Part shown: piece by piece, positions 7,381 to 16,341 of the stretch
Layout of the letters: each line of letters opens with the position of its first letter
Position numbering within the stretch: position 1 is the first letter of the stretch
NCBI GenBank assembly: GCA_964344185.1
Contig: CAYFMN010000005.1
Span: forward strand, 1 to 64,000
Direction of reading: 5' to 3'
DNA: 64,000 nucleotides
Source of the DNA: JAJDAT01 sp964344185
GTDB taxonomy: Bacteria > Nitrospinota > Nitrospinia > Nitrospinales > JAJDAT01
Program-made: the position numbers and the translations under genes
The notes under the pieces: model-generated
Told to the model about the DNA's origin: nothing
Database searches by the model: none
What the model saw: the letters and a program-made list of their open reading frames with translations, nothing else

Positions 7381-9561
7381 ATGATAGTTTTAAAACATCT
7401 GACTCTTTATGGAGCCATCCTAACTGTTTTGTATATTTCTGGATGGGGTTTGGCGGTTTCTTTATGTCAGGGCGTTTGCGCCCGATATCGATTGGCGCTA
7501 TCGCCTGTGTTAGCGATTATCCCTTTATCGATTATACCGCTTTACGCAAGCCTAGCTGGGTTGCCCGTTTCTATCGGAGGTTGGGCGGCTTTTTTAATTT
7601 GCGCTTCTTTTACAGTTTTTCAAATCATTCGCAACAGAATAAATCCTCTTAAAGATTCGGACTATTCCCCCTGGCTTATCTTAATATGGATATTAGCGGC
7701 TTTTCCCACTTTTAGATTGCTAACCGAAACCGGTTTCATAACTTCTGCTTTTCAAAGTTATGGAGCCTTTGTTTCTTTTCCAGCAGATTATTTTTTAAAT
7801 CATTCCTGGCACGATAAAGTTTCTCCAGATTTTGAAAAACCAATGACTCAAATGTTAAGTCAAATTTTCGAATATGACGAATTATTTCCATACTTTTTTC
7901 TAGTATCTACTTTTGCCGCAATTTTTGGGACTCCAGCTTACAAAATATACCTTACGGTATCAGGTGTCTTGGGAGCTTTCCTCCCAATCGCAGCTTACGC
8001 TTCCTGTCGAGTTGGTTTTGGGTTTAATCAAAAATCGGCCCTTTTAGTCGCTGGTTTGGCGGCTATAAATATTTCCTATTTTTATTGGCCGCTTATTGGA
8101 CAGCTGCCTCAAATTTTGGGAATGATGTTTTACATTCTGGGTTTGGGATTTTTAAAAATTGCCCTGGAAACGGATAAAAAAAATAATTTAGTTTTTTATT
8201 CTGTGATCGTTACCGGTTTTTTAACGATGTACGTTTTTATGTTAAGCCACATAATAGGAGCGGCCATATTTTATGGATTTTTTAAATTTCGAAGACGCGA
8301 TCAATGGAACATTGCTCTAAAAAACTCGCTTTTCATTTTAGGTTGCGCGGCTCTACTTTCGCCAATAACCATTTGGTGGGTCGTCGAATACACAAACGAA
8401 TACGCTAAAATCACGTCGCAATTTACTAACAACATTCCACGTATAGCCTACTTAGAGGAATTATTTGGTTTCAGCTATCACTTTTCCGAATCTAATAATT
8501 CAAAAATTCTCGATATGGTTGGATGGCTTTGGACGGCTTTAGCGCTAGCAGGAGTCTATATTTCTCTTAAAAAAAAGGAATTTCTCTTATTAGCCGATAT
8601 TTGCTTCATGATTGTATTTGCCGGCTATTTTTTTGCTATAGATTATCGCTATCACTTTTATAAACATTCGGTGGTTGCGGTATTTCCTTTGATTTTAACC
8701 GTCGTTCTCGGAGCAACCTGGGGAATTCAACACCTTAAACAAAAAATTTTAAAAGGAACTGTATTAATAATTTTCTTAGCCGGTTTATTTCTAAACCTAA
8801 AAAACTATGTCGAAGGATCAAATCCCGCTCTACACCCTATTATAGGCGCCGATCACATTGCTTTAGAAGATTTAGATCTACCTCCAAATTCAAAAATTCT
8901 GATTCATACCAACACACCTACCGAAGAGGCTTGGCTTTCTTATTTTTTGAGAGATAAAATAATCAAATTAACTGGAAGGATAGAACCGTGGGATTTTTGG
9001 ATATTTTCTCCATTTACTGGACACGTTGACTCAAATTATTTTTACAATCCGCTAAAAGATAGCATTGACGTAACTCTTTCTATCAACAATGCGACGGAGA
9101 AAGATATCGTAAAATCCCAATTTGGCCGTAAAATTTATGAAAACGAAACATACAAAGTAACGAAGGGACTACCACAGCTGCTTTTGCTAAAAGGGTGGTA
9201 TGGACTTGAAAAAGATCAAGAGGGGCTGTTCCGGTGGACGCAAAAAGAAAGCCAAATCCTTTTCAATAAATTGAAGACCCGTTCCGAGTTAATAATTGAA
9301 GGAGAAATTCCAAAATTTTATAAAGACGATTTGCTAACGACTTTCTATCTTAATGGAAAAAAACTGGACCGCTTCCAGGCAAAATCCGGCAAATTTTTAA
9401 AAATTTACCCATTGAGCGATTTCCTTTTAAAAGCTCAAGGAAATCAATTAATTATTCGATTGGATAAAACATTCAATCCTAGCGCCCTATGGGAATCATC
9501 GGATAATAGAAATTTGGGAATTCGAATTAAGAAGATAAAATTATCATCCACTTTCAAATAG
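7381..9561 (+). CDS. Large polytopic membrane protein, envelope polysaccharide context
   Basis: The 726-residue protein has about 12 predicted membrane helices over residues 1-480, including FLILGCAALLSPITIWWVVEY-like segments, then a soluble C-terminal part of about 250 residues. The last region contains LLKGWYGLE and FRWTQKES followed by a beta-sandwich-like stretch, seen as an accessory domain on some membrane glycosyltransferases. The architecture suggests a GT-C-like sugar transferase or an O-antigen-modifying protein. It is followed 164 bases later by an O-antigen ABC exporter. No family-defining catalytic motif was identified. Confidence 0.6.
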   Translation: MIVLKHLTLYGAILTVLYISGWGLAVSLCQGVCARYRLALSPVLAIIPLSIIPLYASLAGLPVSIGGWAAFLICASFTVFQIIRNRINPLKDSDYSPWLILIWILAAFPTFRLLTETGFITSAFQSYGAFVSFPADYFLNHSWHDKVSPDFEKPMTQMLSQIFEYDELFPYFFLVSTFAAIFGTPAYKIYLTVSGVLGAFLPIAAYASCRVGFGFNQKSALLVAGLAAINISYFYWPLIGQLPQILGMMFYILGLGFLKIALETDKKNNLVFYSVIVTGFLTMYVFMLSHIIGAAIFYGFFKFRRRDQWNIALKNSLFILGCAALLSPITIWWVVEYTNEYAKITSQFTNNIPRIAYLEELFGFSYHFSESNNSKILDMVGWLWTALALAGVYISLKKKEFLLLADICFMIVFAGYFFAIDYRYHFYKHSVVAVFPLILTVVLGATWGIQHLKQKILKGTVLIIFLAGLFLNLKNYVEGSNPALHPIIGADHIALEDLDLPPNSKILIHTNTPTEEAWLSYFLRDKIIKLTGRIEPWDFWIFSPFTGHVDSNYFYNPLKDSIDVTLSINNATEKDIVKSQFGRKIYENETYKVTKGLPQLLLLKGWYGLEKDQEGLFRWTQKESQILFNKLKTRSELIIEGEIPKFYKDDLLTTFYLNGKKLDRFQAKSGKFLKIYPLSDFLLKAQGNQLIIRLDKTFNPSALWESSDNRNLGIRIKKIKLSSTFK

Positions 9562-9725
9562 TAGCTCTAACTCGCTTCAACTTGCCAAGTAAGGCATTTA
9601 ACCTTTATAAAACAAGCATTACCGTGGTATAAAGAATCACGCTAACAAAATTTTCCGATGGAGCCGCTTTTTAGCTTTATGGGAAAAAAGTAAACCAGCT
9701 ATAAAAACGCAATCGAATAAGTTCA

Positions 9726-10520
9726 ATGATTCTTGTATTAAAACGTCTAATCCACAATAAGGATCTGCTGAAGGAATTTATCCGCAGAGACCTTCATAGC
9801 CGTTACGCTGGATCTGTTATGGGGATATTCTGGTCGGTCATTCATCCCATTGTTACGCTATTAATATATACCTTTTTATTCTCGGTTATATTAAAAGTAA
9901 AACTAGGCGACCAACCGGGAATGACTAACTTTGCACTCTACTTATTTTGCGGGATGTGTCCGTGGATGGCCTTTCAAGACGCCGTTCAACGGTCCACCTC
10001 GTCAATCGTGGACAATAGCAACTTAATTAAGAATATGGTTTTTCCAGCCAAAATTCTGCCGCTCTATTTATCGTGCTCGGCGCTTATAACCGGCCTGATC
10101 AACCTTGGAATATTAACGCTGGCTATTTTAATCATTCTAAAATTCGTAAGCCCTTACTTAGTCATGCTACCGCTATTGCTCGTTTTCCAATTACTTTTTG
10201 CGTTAGGGTTGGGACTTTTAACTTCAACGGTTAATATATTTTTCAGAGACACCACTCAAATAATAGGCGTGTTTTTAACCGTTTGGATGTTCCTAACTCC
10301 CATTTTTTATCCAGAAAGTTTAGTTCCAGAGCGGTTTATGAGTCTTTATATGCTTAATCCCATGACTCATCTGGTTCATATTTATAGAGATATATTTCTA
10401 AACAACCAAATGTTCCAAATGAGCAACTTCTTTTATTTTGGCGCATGCTCGATTTTTATCTATTTTGCCGGTTACCGCATTTTCACCAAATACCATAGGA
10501 AGTTTGTCGATTTACTATGA
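9726..10520 (+). CDS. wzm: ABC-2 polysaccharide export permease (Wzm-like)
   Basis: The 264-residue permease has six membrane segments and the ABC-2 features of the KpsM/TagG/Wzm group. An N-terminal amphipathic LIHNKDLLKEFIRRDLHSRYAGSVMG element is followed by a WSVIHPIVTLLIYT helix, a PWMAFQDAV segment and a late NPMTHLVHIYRDI loop. Wzm forms the inner-membrane channel that exports a finished lipid-linked polysaccharide together with Wzt. It overlaps wzt by 4 bases, so the pair is translationally coupled. Confidence 0.88.
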   Translation: MILVLKRLIHNKDLLKEFIRRDLHSRYAGSVMGIFWSVIHPIVTLLIYTFLFSVILKVKLGDQPGMTNFALYLFCGMCPWMAFQDAVQRSTSSIVDNSNLIKNMVFPAKILPLYLSCSALITGLINLGILTLAILIILKFVSPYLVMLPLLLVFQLLFALGLGLLTSTVNIFFRDTTQIIGVFLTVWMFLTPIFYPESLVPERFMSLYMLNPMTHLVHIYRDIFLNNQMFQMSNFFYFGACSIFIYFAGYRIFTKYHRKFVDLL

Positions 10521-11842
10521 ACGCTGTCGAAGCCAAAAACCTATCCAAGAAGTACGAAATCTATGCGAAACCGTCGCACAGGCTTTTTGAATTTTTGTCG
10601 ATGGGGGCAAAAAATTATCATTCCGACTTTTGGGCTCTTAAAAACGTTAATTTCGCTATTGAAAAAGGGGGAGCCGTTGGAGTCATTGGTCCTAACGGTT
10701 CTGGCAAAAGCACATTGTTGAAATTAATCAACGGTATTACAGCCCCGTCGGAAGGCGAAATCAGGACATACGGCCGTATCGCATCTCTCATAGAATTAGG
10801 AATGGGATTCCACCCAGAATTTTCTGGCCGATCCAATGTCCATATGAATGCGGCTTTGATGGGGTTAAACCCCGAAGAAATTGACGAAAAATTTGAAAGC
10901 ATCTTAGAATTTTCAGAATTAAGAGGCTTTATCGATTATCCAATAAAAACTTACTCGTCCGGAATGCAGGTGCGTCTGGCTTTCTCTGTCGCCATCCATA
11001 TTGACCCGGAAATTCTACTCGTAGACGAAGCGTTATCGGTAGGGGACGCCTTATTTCAACATCGATGTTTAGAAAAAATTCGGGAGTTCCACGAGCAAGG
11101 AATCACCATCGTTTTTGTTTCCCACGATCTCAATACGTTAAAGGCCTTATGTCCCCAAACCATTTTGATTGATCGCGGCAAGTTTGTAGAAAAAGGGGAA
11201 ACAGGCGCGGTACTGGATCATTACATGGAACTGGTTGCGCGGCAAGAAGCAAAAGCAATACGCTCTGCGACCGCTAAAGACCCGAGGTTCTCAGATTCGC
11301 AAGACGACGATGAAAAAAAAGGTAGAAGATACGGCTCCTACGAAGCTAAAATCACTCAAATAAAAGTTTTCAACGAAAAGAAAGAAGAAAAAAACGCCTT
11401 TGTTTGCGGAGACGCCGCTACTCTGGAAATAAGTTTGGAGGTTAAAGAGCCTATCGAAAATTTAACGGTAGGAATGCTTATTCGGGATCGTAACGGAGTG
11501 GAAGTATACGGAGCCAACACGTTTCACAAAGGAATCAAGCTTGAAAATTTAAAACCGGGAGAAACCGTTACCGCCTCGTTTAGTCAAGAATTGCCTCTAA
11601 AACCGGCGGATTATTTTTTAACAGTAGCTTTGCATTCCGTAGACACTCACTATTCAGAATGTTTTGATTGGTGGAACGACGCGTTAATTTTTAGCATATT
11701 GCCAAGTCTCTCCAAATTTTCGGGAGCGTTTGACCTAAACTCTGAAACGTCCATCGTTAGAAACGAATCGTCTCAGGAAAATCGTAAAGATAACCGATCT
11801 GAAACTCAAAAGAAGTCATCGGAAAACCCGCTGAGCGTATAA
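10517..11842 (+). CDS. wzt: ABC polysaccharide export ATPase with C-terminal Wzt-type domain
   Basis: The 441-residue protein has a nucleotide-binding domain with Walker A GPNGSGKST (58-66), signature SSGMQ (147-151) and Walker B ILLVDE (166-171). An extra beta-sandwich domain of Wzt type covers about residues 265-400. In known O-antigen systems this domain recognises the terminal modification, such as methyl or phosphate, on the polysaccharide before export. The adjacent methyltransferase is a natural candidate to make that cap. The last 40 residues are polar and low complexity. Confidence 0.9.
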   Translation: MNAVEAKNLSKKYEIYAKPSHRLFEFLSMGAKNYHSDFWALKNVNFAIEKGGAVGVIGPNGSGKSTLLKLINGITAPSEGEIRTYGRIASLIELGMGFHPEFSGRSNVHMNAALMGLNPEEIDEKFESILEFSELRGFIDYPIKTYSSGMQVRLAFSVAIHIDPEILLVDEALSVGDALFQHRCLEKIREFHEQGITIVFVSHDLNTLKALCPQTILIDRGKFVEKGETGAVLDHYMELVARQEAKAIRSATAKDPRFSDSQDDDEKKGRRYGSYEAKITQIKVFNEKKEEKNAFVCGDAATLEISLEVKEPIENLTVGMLIRDRNGVEVYGANTFHKGIKLENLKPGETVTASFSQELPLKPADYFLTVALHSVDTHYSECFDWWNDALIFSILPSLSKFSGAFDLNSETSIVRNESSQENRKDNRSETQKKSSENPLSV

Positions 11843-11863
11843 CTCATTTTTTTGAAAAACTCT

Positions 11864-13006
11864 ATGTCCGAACTAGAATCAAAACCACCTGCGCCTTTAG
11901 ACCCAAAACTCTATGATGACTTTTTTCGCCTAAAAGCGCTTCTATACGAAAAAGCCGATCCTCGGAAACAAGAACCAATTAGTTCAAAAGTTCCAATATT
12001 TGGTCCTATCATCATCGCTATGAAAAAATGTTTGCGGGCCTTGCTGACTCCCATAATTAATATGACGCTGTTGCGACAAACCTATTTTAATGAAAATCTT
12101 GTCGAGTTAATCACGCGATTAGTCGATCACCACCATGACGAATACATAAAAGGCTACGAAAACCAAAACAACATCAACTGGTTAATCACGTATACAAAAG
12201 AACTCCAACAAGAAAACTTGTTGCTAAAAAACCGTCTTGAGCGTTTGCTGGAAGCGACCGAAGGAAAACTCGACCTGGAAAAAGTAGGTCCAATCATAAA
12301 AGAAGAAAAAAACAATCTTTGGGATCACCAGTATTTTCGTTTTGAAAATCGTTATCGTGGTTTTGAAGCGGATATAAAAAAGAAACAGGAAATCTATTTA
12401 CCTTATTTTAAAAACGCTAACCAGGTTTTGGATATCGGATGCGGTAGAGGAGAATTCCTTTCGCTTCTGAAAGAGAATGGAATAACGGCTTCGGGTATAG
12501 ATTTAAACGAAGACATGATCCACATCTGTGAAAAGAAAGGTTTAAACGCAGAAAAAGCAAATGCGTTTGATTATCTTAAAACTTTAGAAGATGGGTCGCT
12601 CGAAGGAATCTTTGCCGCTCATGTTATTGAACACGTTGGCAATGATCGCCTTAGAGAATTTGTCCAACTCTGTTCCAATAAACTAAAGTCCGGCGGAACG
12701 CTGATTTATGAAACGCCAAATCCTCATTCCATTGTCGTTTCCTCCACCAGTTTTTATTTGGATTTAACTCACATCAATCCCATCCATCCAGATACCATCC
12801 AATTTCTCTTGGACAGTTGCGGTATTGCCAAGAGCGAAATTAAGTACCTGTCGCCTTTCCCCGAAGAAAAACAACTGGACAAGATTTCTATACCTTCCAA
12901 CCAAAACGCTCGCGAAACGGTTGAGCAAGTCAATCGCGATATCGAGAAATTGAATCAAATTTTATTTGGTTTCCAGGACTACGCCGTCATCGGTAAAAAA
13001 CCTTAA
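11864..13006 (+). CDS. Class I SAM-dependent methyltransferase, possible polysaccharide chain terminator
   Basis: I start at the ATG giving MSELESK (380 residues); a TTG 12 bases earlier is less likely. Residues 1-150 are helical with a coiled-coil stretch (ITYTKELQQENLLLKNRLERLLE). The Rossmann methyltransferase domain follows, with motif I VLDIGCGRGEF and the acidic GIDLNEDM, then EHVGNDRLREF and LIYETPNPHS. WbdD-like enzymes in ABC-type O-antigen clusters use this plan to cap chains and set their length. Its position 21 bases after wzt supports that role, but no kinase domain is present. Confidence 0.8.
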   Translation: MSELESKPPAPLDPKLYDDFFRLKALLYEKADPRKQEPISSKVPIFGPIIIAMKKCLRALLTPIINMTLLRQTYFNENLVELITRLVDHHHDEYIKGYENQNNINWLITYTKELQQENLLLKNRLERLLEATEGKLDLEKVGPIIKEEKNNLWDHQYFRFENRYRGFEADIKKKQEIYLPYFKNANQVLDIGCGRGEFLSLLKENGITASGIDLNEDMIHICEKKGLNAEKANAFDYLKTLEDGSLEGIFAAHVIEHVGNDRLREFVQLCSNKLKSGGTLIYETPNPHSIVVSSTSFYLDLTHINPIHPDTIQFLLDSCGIAKSEIKYLSPFPEEKQLDKISIPSNQNARETVEQVNRDIEKLNQILFGFQDYAVIGKKP

Positions 13007-13186
13007 ACCGATATAAAACTTTAAAAAGCTTATTCTGAACTTTCTTTCCTCTTTCCTTGACCTCCCGATTTAAACGCAAAATTGATTTTAAAAAATTTTG
13101 GAATGTAAAAATTTTTATGCGATTATGAAAAATCTCAAATTATATAAGAAAAATTTCAGGAAAAACCGGAAACCTTCGAGGATTTT

Positions 13187-14182
13187 ATGGAAGAAGCTAA
13201 AAATTCAGACGTGTCCACTCCAACACCTTGCGAACAACCAGAAGGATTTTGGAAAAGAGATTTTAAAAGGGTCTTTCTAAAAAAAGACCAAAAACAGCTT
13301 ACGGAGCAATTCAGGCTAACGTTAAAAGTTTCTTTTGATTTGGCAAAAGAACAAAACAAAAAAATCAGCTCACCCATTAAAGAAAAAATTGAAAAGCTTT
13401 TTAGCCAAAAGATAAAAGACGATATAGCCGCATGGAGAACCGCTTATAAAATTGAGCAATACATGACCTACGTATACGATCCAGATACTTTGGATATTGA
13501 ATTAAGCAGACGATTAAAAGAAACAGAAGGCAAATTAGAAAAAAAAACCTGCGACCTCTATAGCAAAAAACTAGAGGAAGCCGCCAAAGAAGAAAATAAA
13601 AAGCGCGCGCTTCTTTTACGGATAGTTAACGATTTACAGTGGTTTTTTACAAACAGAGAAGAAATACAAGATTACATAAGATATATCAGGAATAGAACTC
13701 TTTACATTTTTTCAGTTTCTGTCCTTATTTTTTTAGCTTCTATATCCGGGCTCACTTTCTTTCTTGAAATCTCTTATTCTTTACCTAAATTCAACGGCCA
13801 CATAATCGATTTGCTGCTGATTACATGCTGCGGCTTAGCGGGGTTTATGGGCGCTGCATTTAGTTTCTTAACGGGATTAGGAAAACAACTGGAGAACAGT
13901 AGTATAGAAGACTTAAAAGTTATGCATCGCGTAACTTATATTTTTTTCAGACCTGTAATCGGTTTCGGATCCGCTGTCATACTTTTTTTTCTTTTTCAAT
14001 CCAACCTAATCGATGGCGGCATGATTCCAAATATTGCCAAACTTATGAGTAAAGAAGAGGGCTTTAACTTCAGTGTTTTGAGTTTGCTAATGGTGTGGAG
14101 TTTTATCGCAGGATTTTCTGAAAAGCTGGTTCCTAATCTTCTCAATAAAACCGCAAACAAGTTGGATAAATCTGATAAGTAA
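13187..14182 (+). CDS. Four-helix membrane protein of unknown function
   Basis: The 331-residue protein begins after a clear GAGG ribosome site. Residues 1-165 are soluble, charged and helical. Four hydrophobic segments follow at about 168-190, 203-228, 247-270 and 290-310, the last with IAGFSEKLVPNLL, a sequence style seen in membrane subunits of poorly characterised bacterial signalling or defence loci. It lies 12 bases before a SEFIR-domain relic on the same strand, so the two may once have formed one unit. I assign no function. Confidence 0.6.
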   Translation: MEEAKNSDVSTPTPCEQPEGFWKRDFKRVFLKKDQKQLTEQFRLTLKVSFDLAKEQNKKISSPIKEKIEKLFSQKIKDDIAAWRTAYKIEQYMTYVYDPDTLDIELSRRLKETEGKLEKKTCDLYSKKLEEAAKEENKKRALLLRIVNDLQWFFTNREEIQDYIRYIRNRTLYIFSVSVLIFLASISGLTFFLEISYSLPKFNGHIIDLLLITCCGLAGFMGAAFSFLTGLGKQLENSSIEDLKVMHRVTYIFFRPVIGFGSAVILFFLFQSNLIDGGMIPNIAKLMSKEEGFNFSVLSLLMVWSFIAGFSEKLVPNLLNKTANKLDKSDK

Positions 14183-14194
14183 AGTCGCTGTTAA

Positions 14195-14361
14195 ATGGAA
14201 GAACCTCGACCCAAAGTTTTTATCAGCTATAGCCACGATTCCGACGCGCATAAGGAATATGTTTTAGCGTTGTCGGTTCGATTGAGAAACGATGGAGTTA
14301 ATTGCTGGATCGATAATGGCGCCAGGCAAAAAGCTGGCCACGATGGATAAAAGAAGATTAG
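14195..14361 (+). pseudogene. Remnant of a SEFIR-domain protein, frameshifted
   Basis: The ATG-started frame reads PKVFISYSHDSDAHKEYVL then RLRNDGVNCWID, the first two motifs of a SEFIR (TIR-like) domain, and stops at TAA (14348-14350) after 51 codons. In the neighbouring frame at 14332-14361 the next SEFIR motif continues as SWPRWIKED before TAG, showing a single-base shift near the A5 run plus a further stop. SEFIR domains serve as effector or assembly modules in bacterial immune proteins. Nothing recognisable follows, so only the N-terminal third survives. Confidence 0.75.
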
Positions 14362-14441
14362 CGAAGCGAATTAGGAATTAAAATAAGGAGGTCGCGCCTC
14401 GACAAGCTTCTAAGAAACTAACTCCAAGTTAATTAGTAGAT

Positions 14442-14459
14442 AACGATCCACGGATCGTT
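14442..14459. repeat. 8-bp perfect inverted repeat with 2-base centre
   Basis: AACGATCC (14442-14449), centre AC, GGATCGTT (14452-14459). There is no T-run directly behind it. It lies in the 283-bp gap between the SEFIR relic and pstS; it could be an operator or an old junction. The rest of that gap is featureless apart from the candidate Pho box. Confidence 0.5.
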
Positions 14460-14558
14460 GAGATCTCTCCACTTCTGTCTAGATGACAAGCAGATAGGTT
14501 TTTTTTGTAATACAATAGAGATAATCACGACTAAATTGAGCGGTCTTTTCTAAATTAA

Positions 14559-14576
14559 GTGTCCACATTTTGTCTT
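14559..14576 (+). promoter_or_regulatory. Candidate Pho box upstream of pstS
   Basis: Two 7-mers, GTGTCCA and TTGTCTT, are spaced by 4 bases with an 11-base period. This matches the layout of a PhoB box (two CTGTCAT-like repeats, 4-bp spacer), with TGTC conserved in both. It lies 57 bases before the pstS start. PhoB activation under phosphate starvation is known for pst operons; here it is inferred from the motif alone. Confidence 0.45.
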
Positions 14577-14633
14577 TGATCCTTTCGAAAAAACAGGTAA
14601 ATTACGTCTCCATTTTTTCAACTCAAAAAACTC

Positions 14634-15491
14634 ATGATTCAAAAAATTAAATCACTTAAATTCGTTCTCTATTTGGCAGTTATTCTTATATTCTTGTTCT
14701 CGTCTATACCGCTTAACGCTAATGAAGCTAATATACGTATCGCAAGATCAACGACGGTTCTACCCGTCGTTTCACGCGCGGCGGAGAAATTTAAAATTAC
14801 ACATCCCAATATCTCCATCACCGTTAACGCTGGCGGTTCTGGCGTTGGATTTAGTTCTGTTGCCGACAAGCGCGTTGATATCGGAATGATGTCGCGTAAG
14901 ATTTCTGAGAAAGAACATAAAAAGTATAACAATCAAAAGTTTAATACTCATACGCTCGGTCGCGACGGCGTGGCTTGCGTCGTTTCTTCCGAAGTTTATT
15001 CCGCAGGAATTACAACGCTTTCTAAAGAGCAAATTCGCGATATCTATGCTGGTAAAATCAAAAACTGGAAAGAACTTGGAGGACCGAATAAAAAAATTGT
15101 TGTTGTCGATAAAGAACGGCATCGCGGAACGCGTCACGCTTTCATGGAATACGTTTTCGGCAACCCTACCGCCAGGGCGCGCGGAGCGCGTTTGGTTTCC
15201 GGTTCGAATAACGAAGAGCAAGCTAAAATCACGCAGAGCGATTCAGCGATCGGCATGCTTTCGCAAGCATGGATTAACAAAGACGTAGTGGGAGTCGATC
15301 TGATACATCAGGGAAAAAAAATCGAGCCTTCTATCGAAAATATAAGATCGGGAGCTTACCCGATTTCTCGGGACCTGGATATTGTGACTCAAAAAAACAT
15401 TTCCAAATCGACCCAACGATTCATCGAATTCCTTCTAGGTCCAGACGTTAAACCTATCATTGAAAAAAGCGGTTATGTCCCGATTCGCTGA
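14634..15491 (+). CDS. pstS: Phosphate ABC transporter, periplasmic binding protein PstS
   Basis: The 285-residue precursor has a signal peptide (about 1-29, ending NANEA). The mature protein is a class II phosphate-binding fold: RSTTVLPVVSRAAEKF, NAGGSGVGFSSV, RVDIGMMSRKI and a DKERHRGTRHAFMEYVFG segment supply the loops that ligate phosphate. PstS delivers phosphate to PstC/PstA in the inner membrane. It is first of four overlapping genes; its stop lies inside the pstC frame. Confidence 0.93.
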   Translation: MIQKIKSLKFVLYLAVILIFLFSSIPLNANEANIRIARSTTVLPVVSRAAEKFKITHPNISITVNAGGSGVGFSSVADKRVDIGMMSRKISEKEHKKYNNQKFNTHTLGRDGVACVVSSEVYSAGITTLSKEQIRDIYAGKIKNWKELGGPNKKIVVVDKERHRGTRHAFMEYVFGNPTARARGARLVSGSNNEEQAKITQSDSAIGMLSQAWINKDVVGVDLIHQGKKIEPSIENIRSGAYPISRDLDIVTQKNISKSTQRFIEFLLGPDVKPIIEKSGYVPIR

Positions 15492-16341
15492 ATTTGATTT
15501 TTTTCATTGGATTGCTTTTGTCATGGCTCTTTTGTCCATGACGCTGGGAGGCGGAATTGTCGCCTACCTGTTTTGGGAAGGCGGCCCATTCATTTGGAAT
15601 CATGGCTCACAGTTTCTACTAGGTTTGGATTGGTTTCCTGGCGAAGAGTATGGCGCCGCTCCCATGATATTTGGCTCCGCCGCCGTAACTTTGATGGCAC
15701 TTATTTTCTCTACCCCGTTAGCTTTAGCCAGCGCAATTTATACGTCTGAGTTTTTAGATCCGCGCCGGCGTTTAACCGTTAAAGGGATTATGGAAATACT
15801 GGCGGGCGTGCCGGGCATCGTTTACGGGCTGCTTGGGGTTTCTTTACTTTCTGTTTGGGTGCGGAACATATTCAATTTAGTCGATGGTTATACTTTACTA
15901 TCCGCTTCGTTCTTGTTAGCCATCATGATTTTGCCGACCATCATGACTTTATCCGAAGATGCAATTCACTCGACTCCGGCCGAATACCGTCAGGCAGCTT
16001 CCGGACTGGGATTGTCCAAGATGGAAATTCTTTTTTCAGTCGCTTTGCCACACGCGACTCCCGGAATTGCGGGAGCGATTTTACTTGCTATTGGACGAGC
16101 TATGGGGGAAACCATCGCTGTTATGCTGGTCATTGGCGGGTTGGATCGCATTCCCGAACCCTGGTTCGACGTGTTCTCTTCTGGTCAAAGTATCGCCTCT
16201 AAATTAGGCCGCGAGGCGGCGGAGACTTTAGGGTTTGGCGAACACTGGAGCGCATTGATGGCTCTGGCGTTGATATTGTTCTTCCTGGTCATGTTTCTCA
16301 CGGCGTTTGGCAATTGGCTTATTAAAGGATTTAGAAAATGA
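15475..16341 (+). CDS. pstC: Phosphate ABC transporter permease PstC
   Basis: I start at ATG 15475 (MSRFAEF); an in-frame TTG 15 bases upstream is possible but less likely. The 288-residue protein has six membrane segments and the permease EAA loop EYRQAASGLGLSKMEILFSVALPHATPG, which docks on PstB. It overlaps pstS by 17 bases and pstA by 4, indicating translational coupling. It forms the phosphate channel with PstA. Confidence 0.92.
   Translation: MSRFAEFDFFHWIAFVMALLSMTLGGGIVAYLFWEGGPFIWNHGSQFLLGLDWFPGEEYGAAPMIFGSAAVTLMALIFSTPLALASAIYTSEFLDPRRRLTVKGIMEILAGVPGIVYGLLGVSLLSVWVRNIFNLVDGYTLLSASFLLAIMILPTIMTLSEDAIHSTPAEYRQAASGLGLSKMEILFSVALPHATPGIAGAILLAIGRAMGETIAVMLVIGGLDRIPEPWFDVFSSGQSIASKLGREAAETLGFGEHWSALMALALILFFLVMFLTAFGNWLIKGFRK

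Noticed and set aside
7320..7652. Reading frame overlapping the start of the large membrane protein
   Set aside because: It lies in another frame of a strongly predicted membrane gene and has no recognisable features.
15460..15474. In-frame TTG start for pstC 15 bases before the ATG
   Set aside because: The ATG giving MSRFAEF fits PstC better, and the TTG lies deeper inside pstS without a clear ribosome site.
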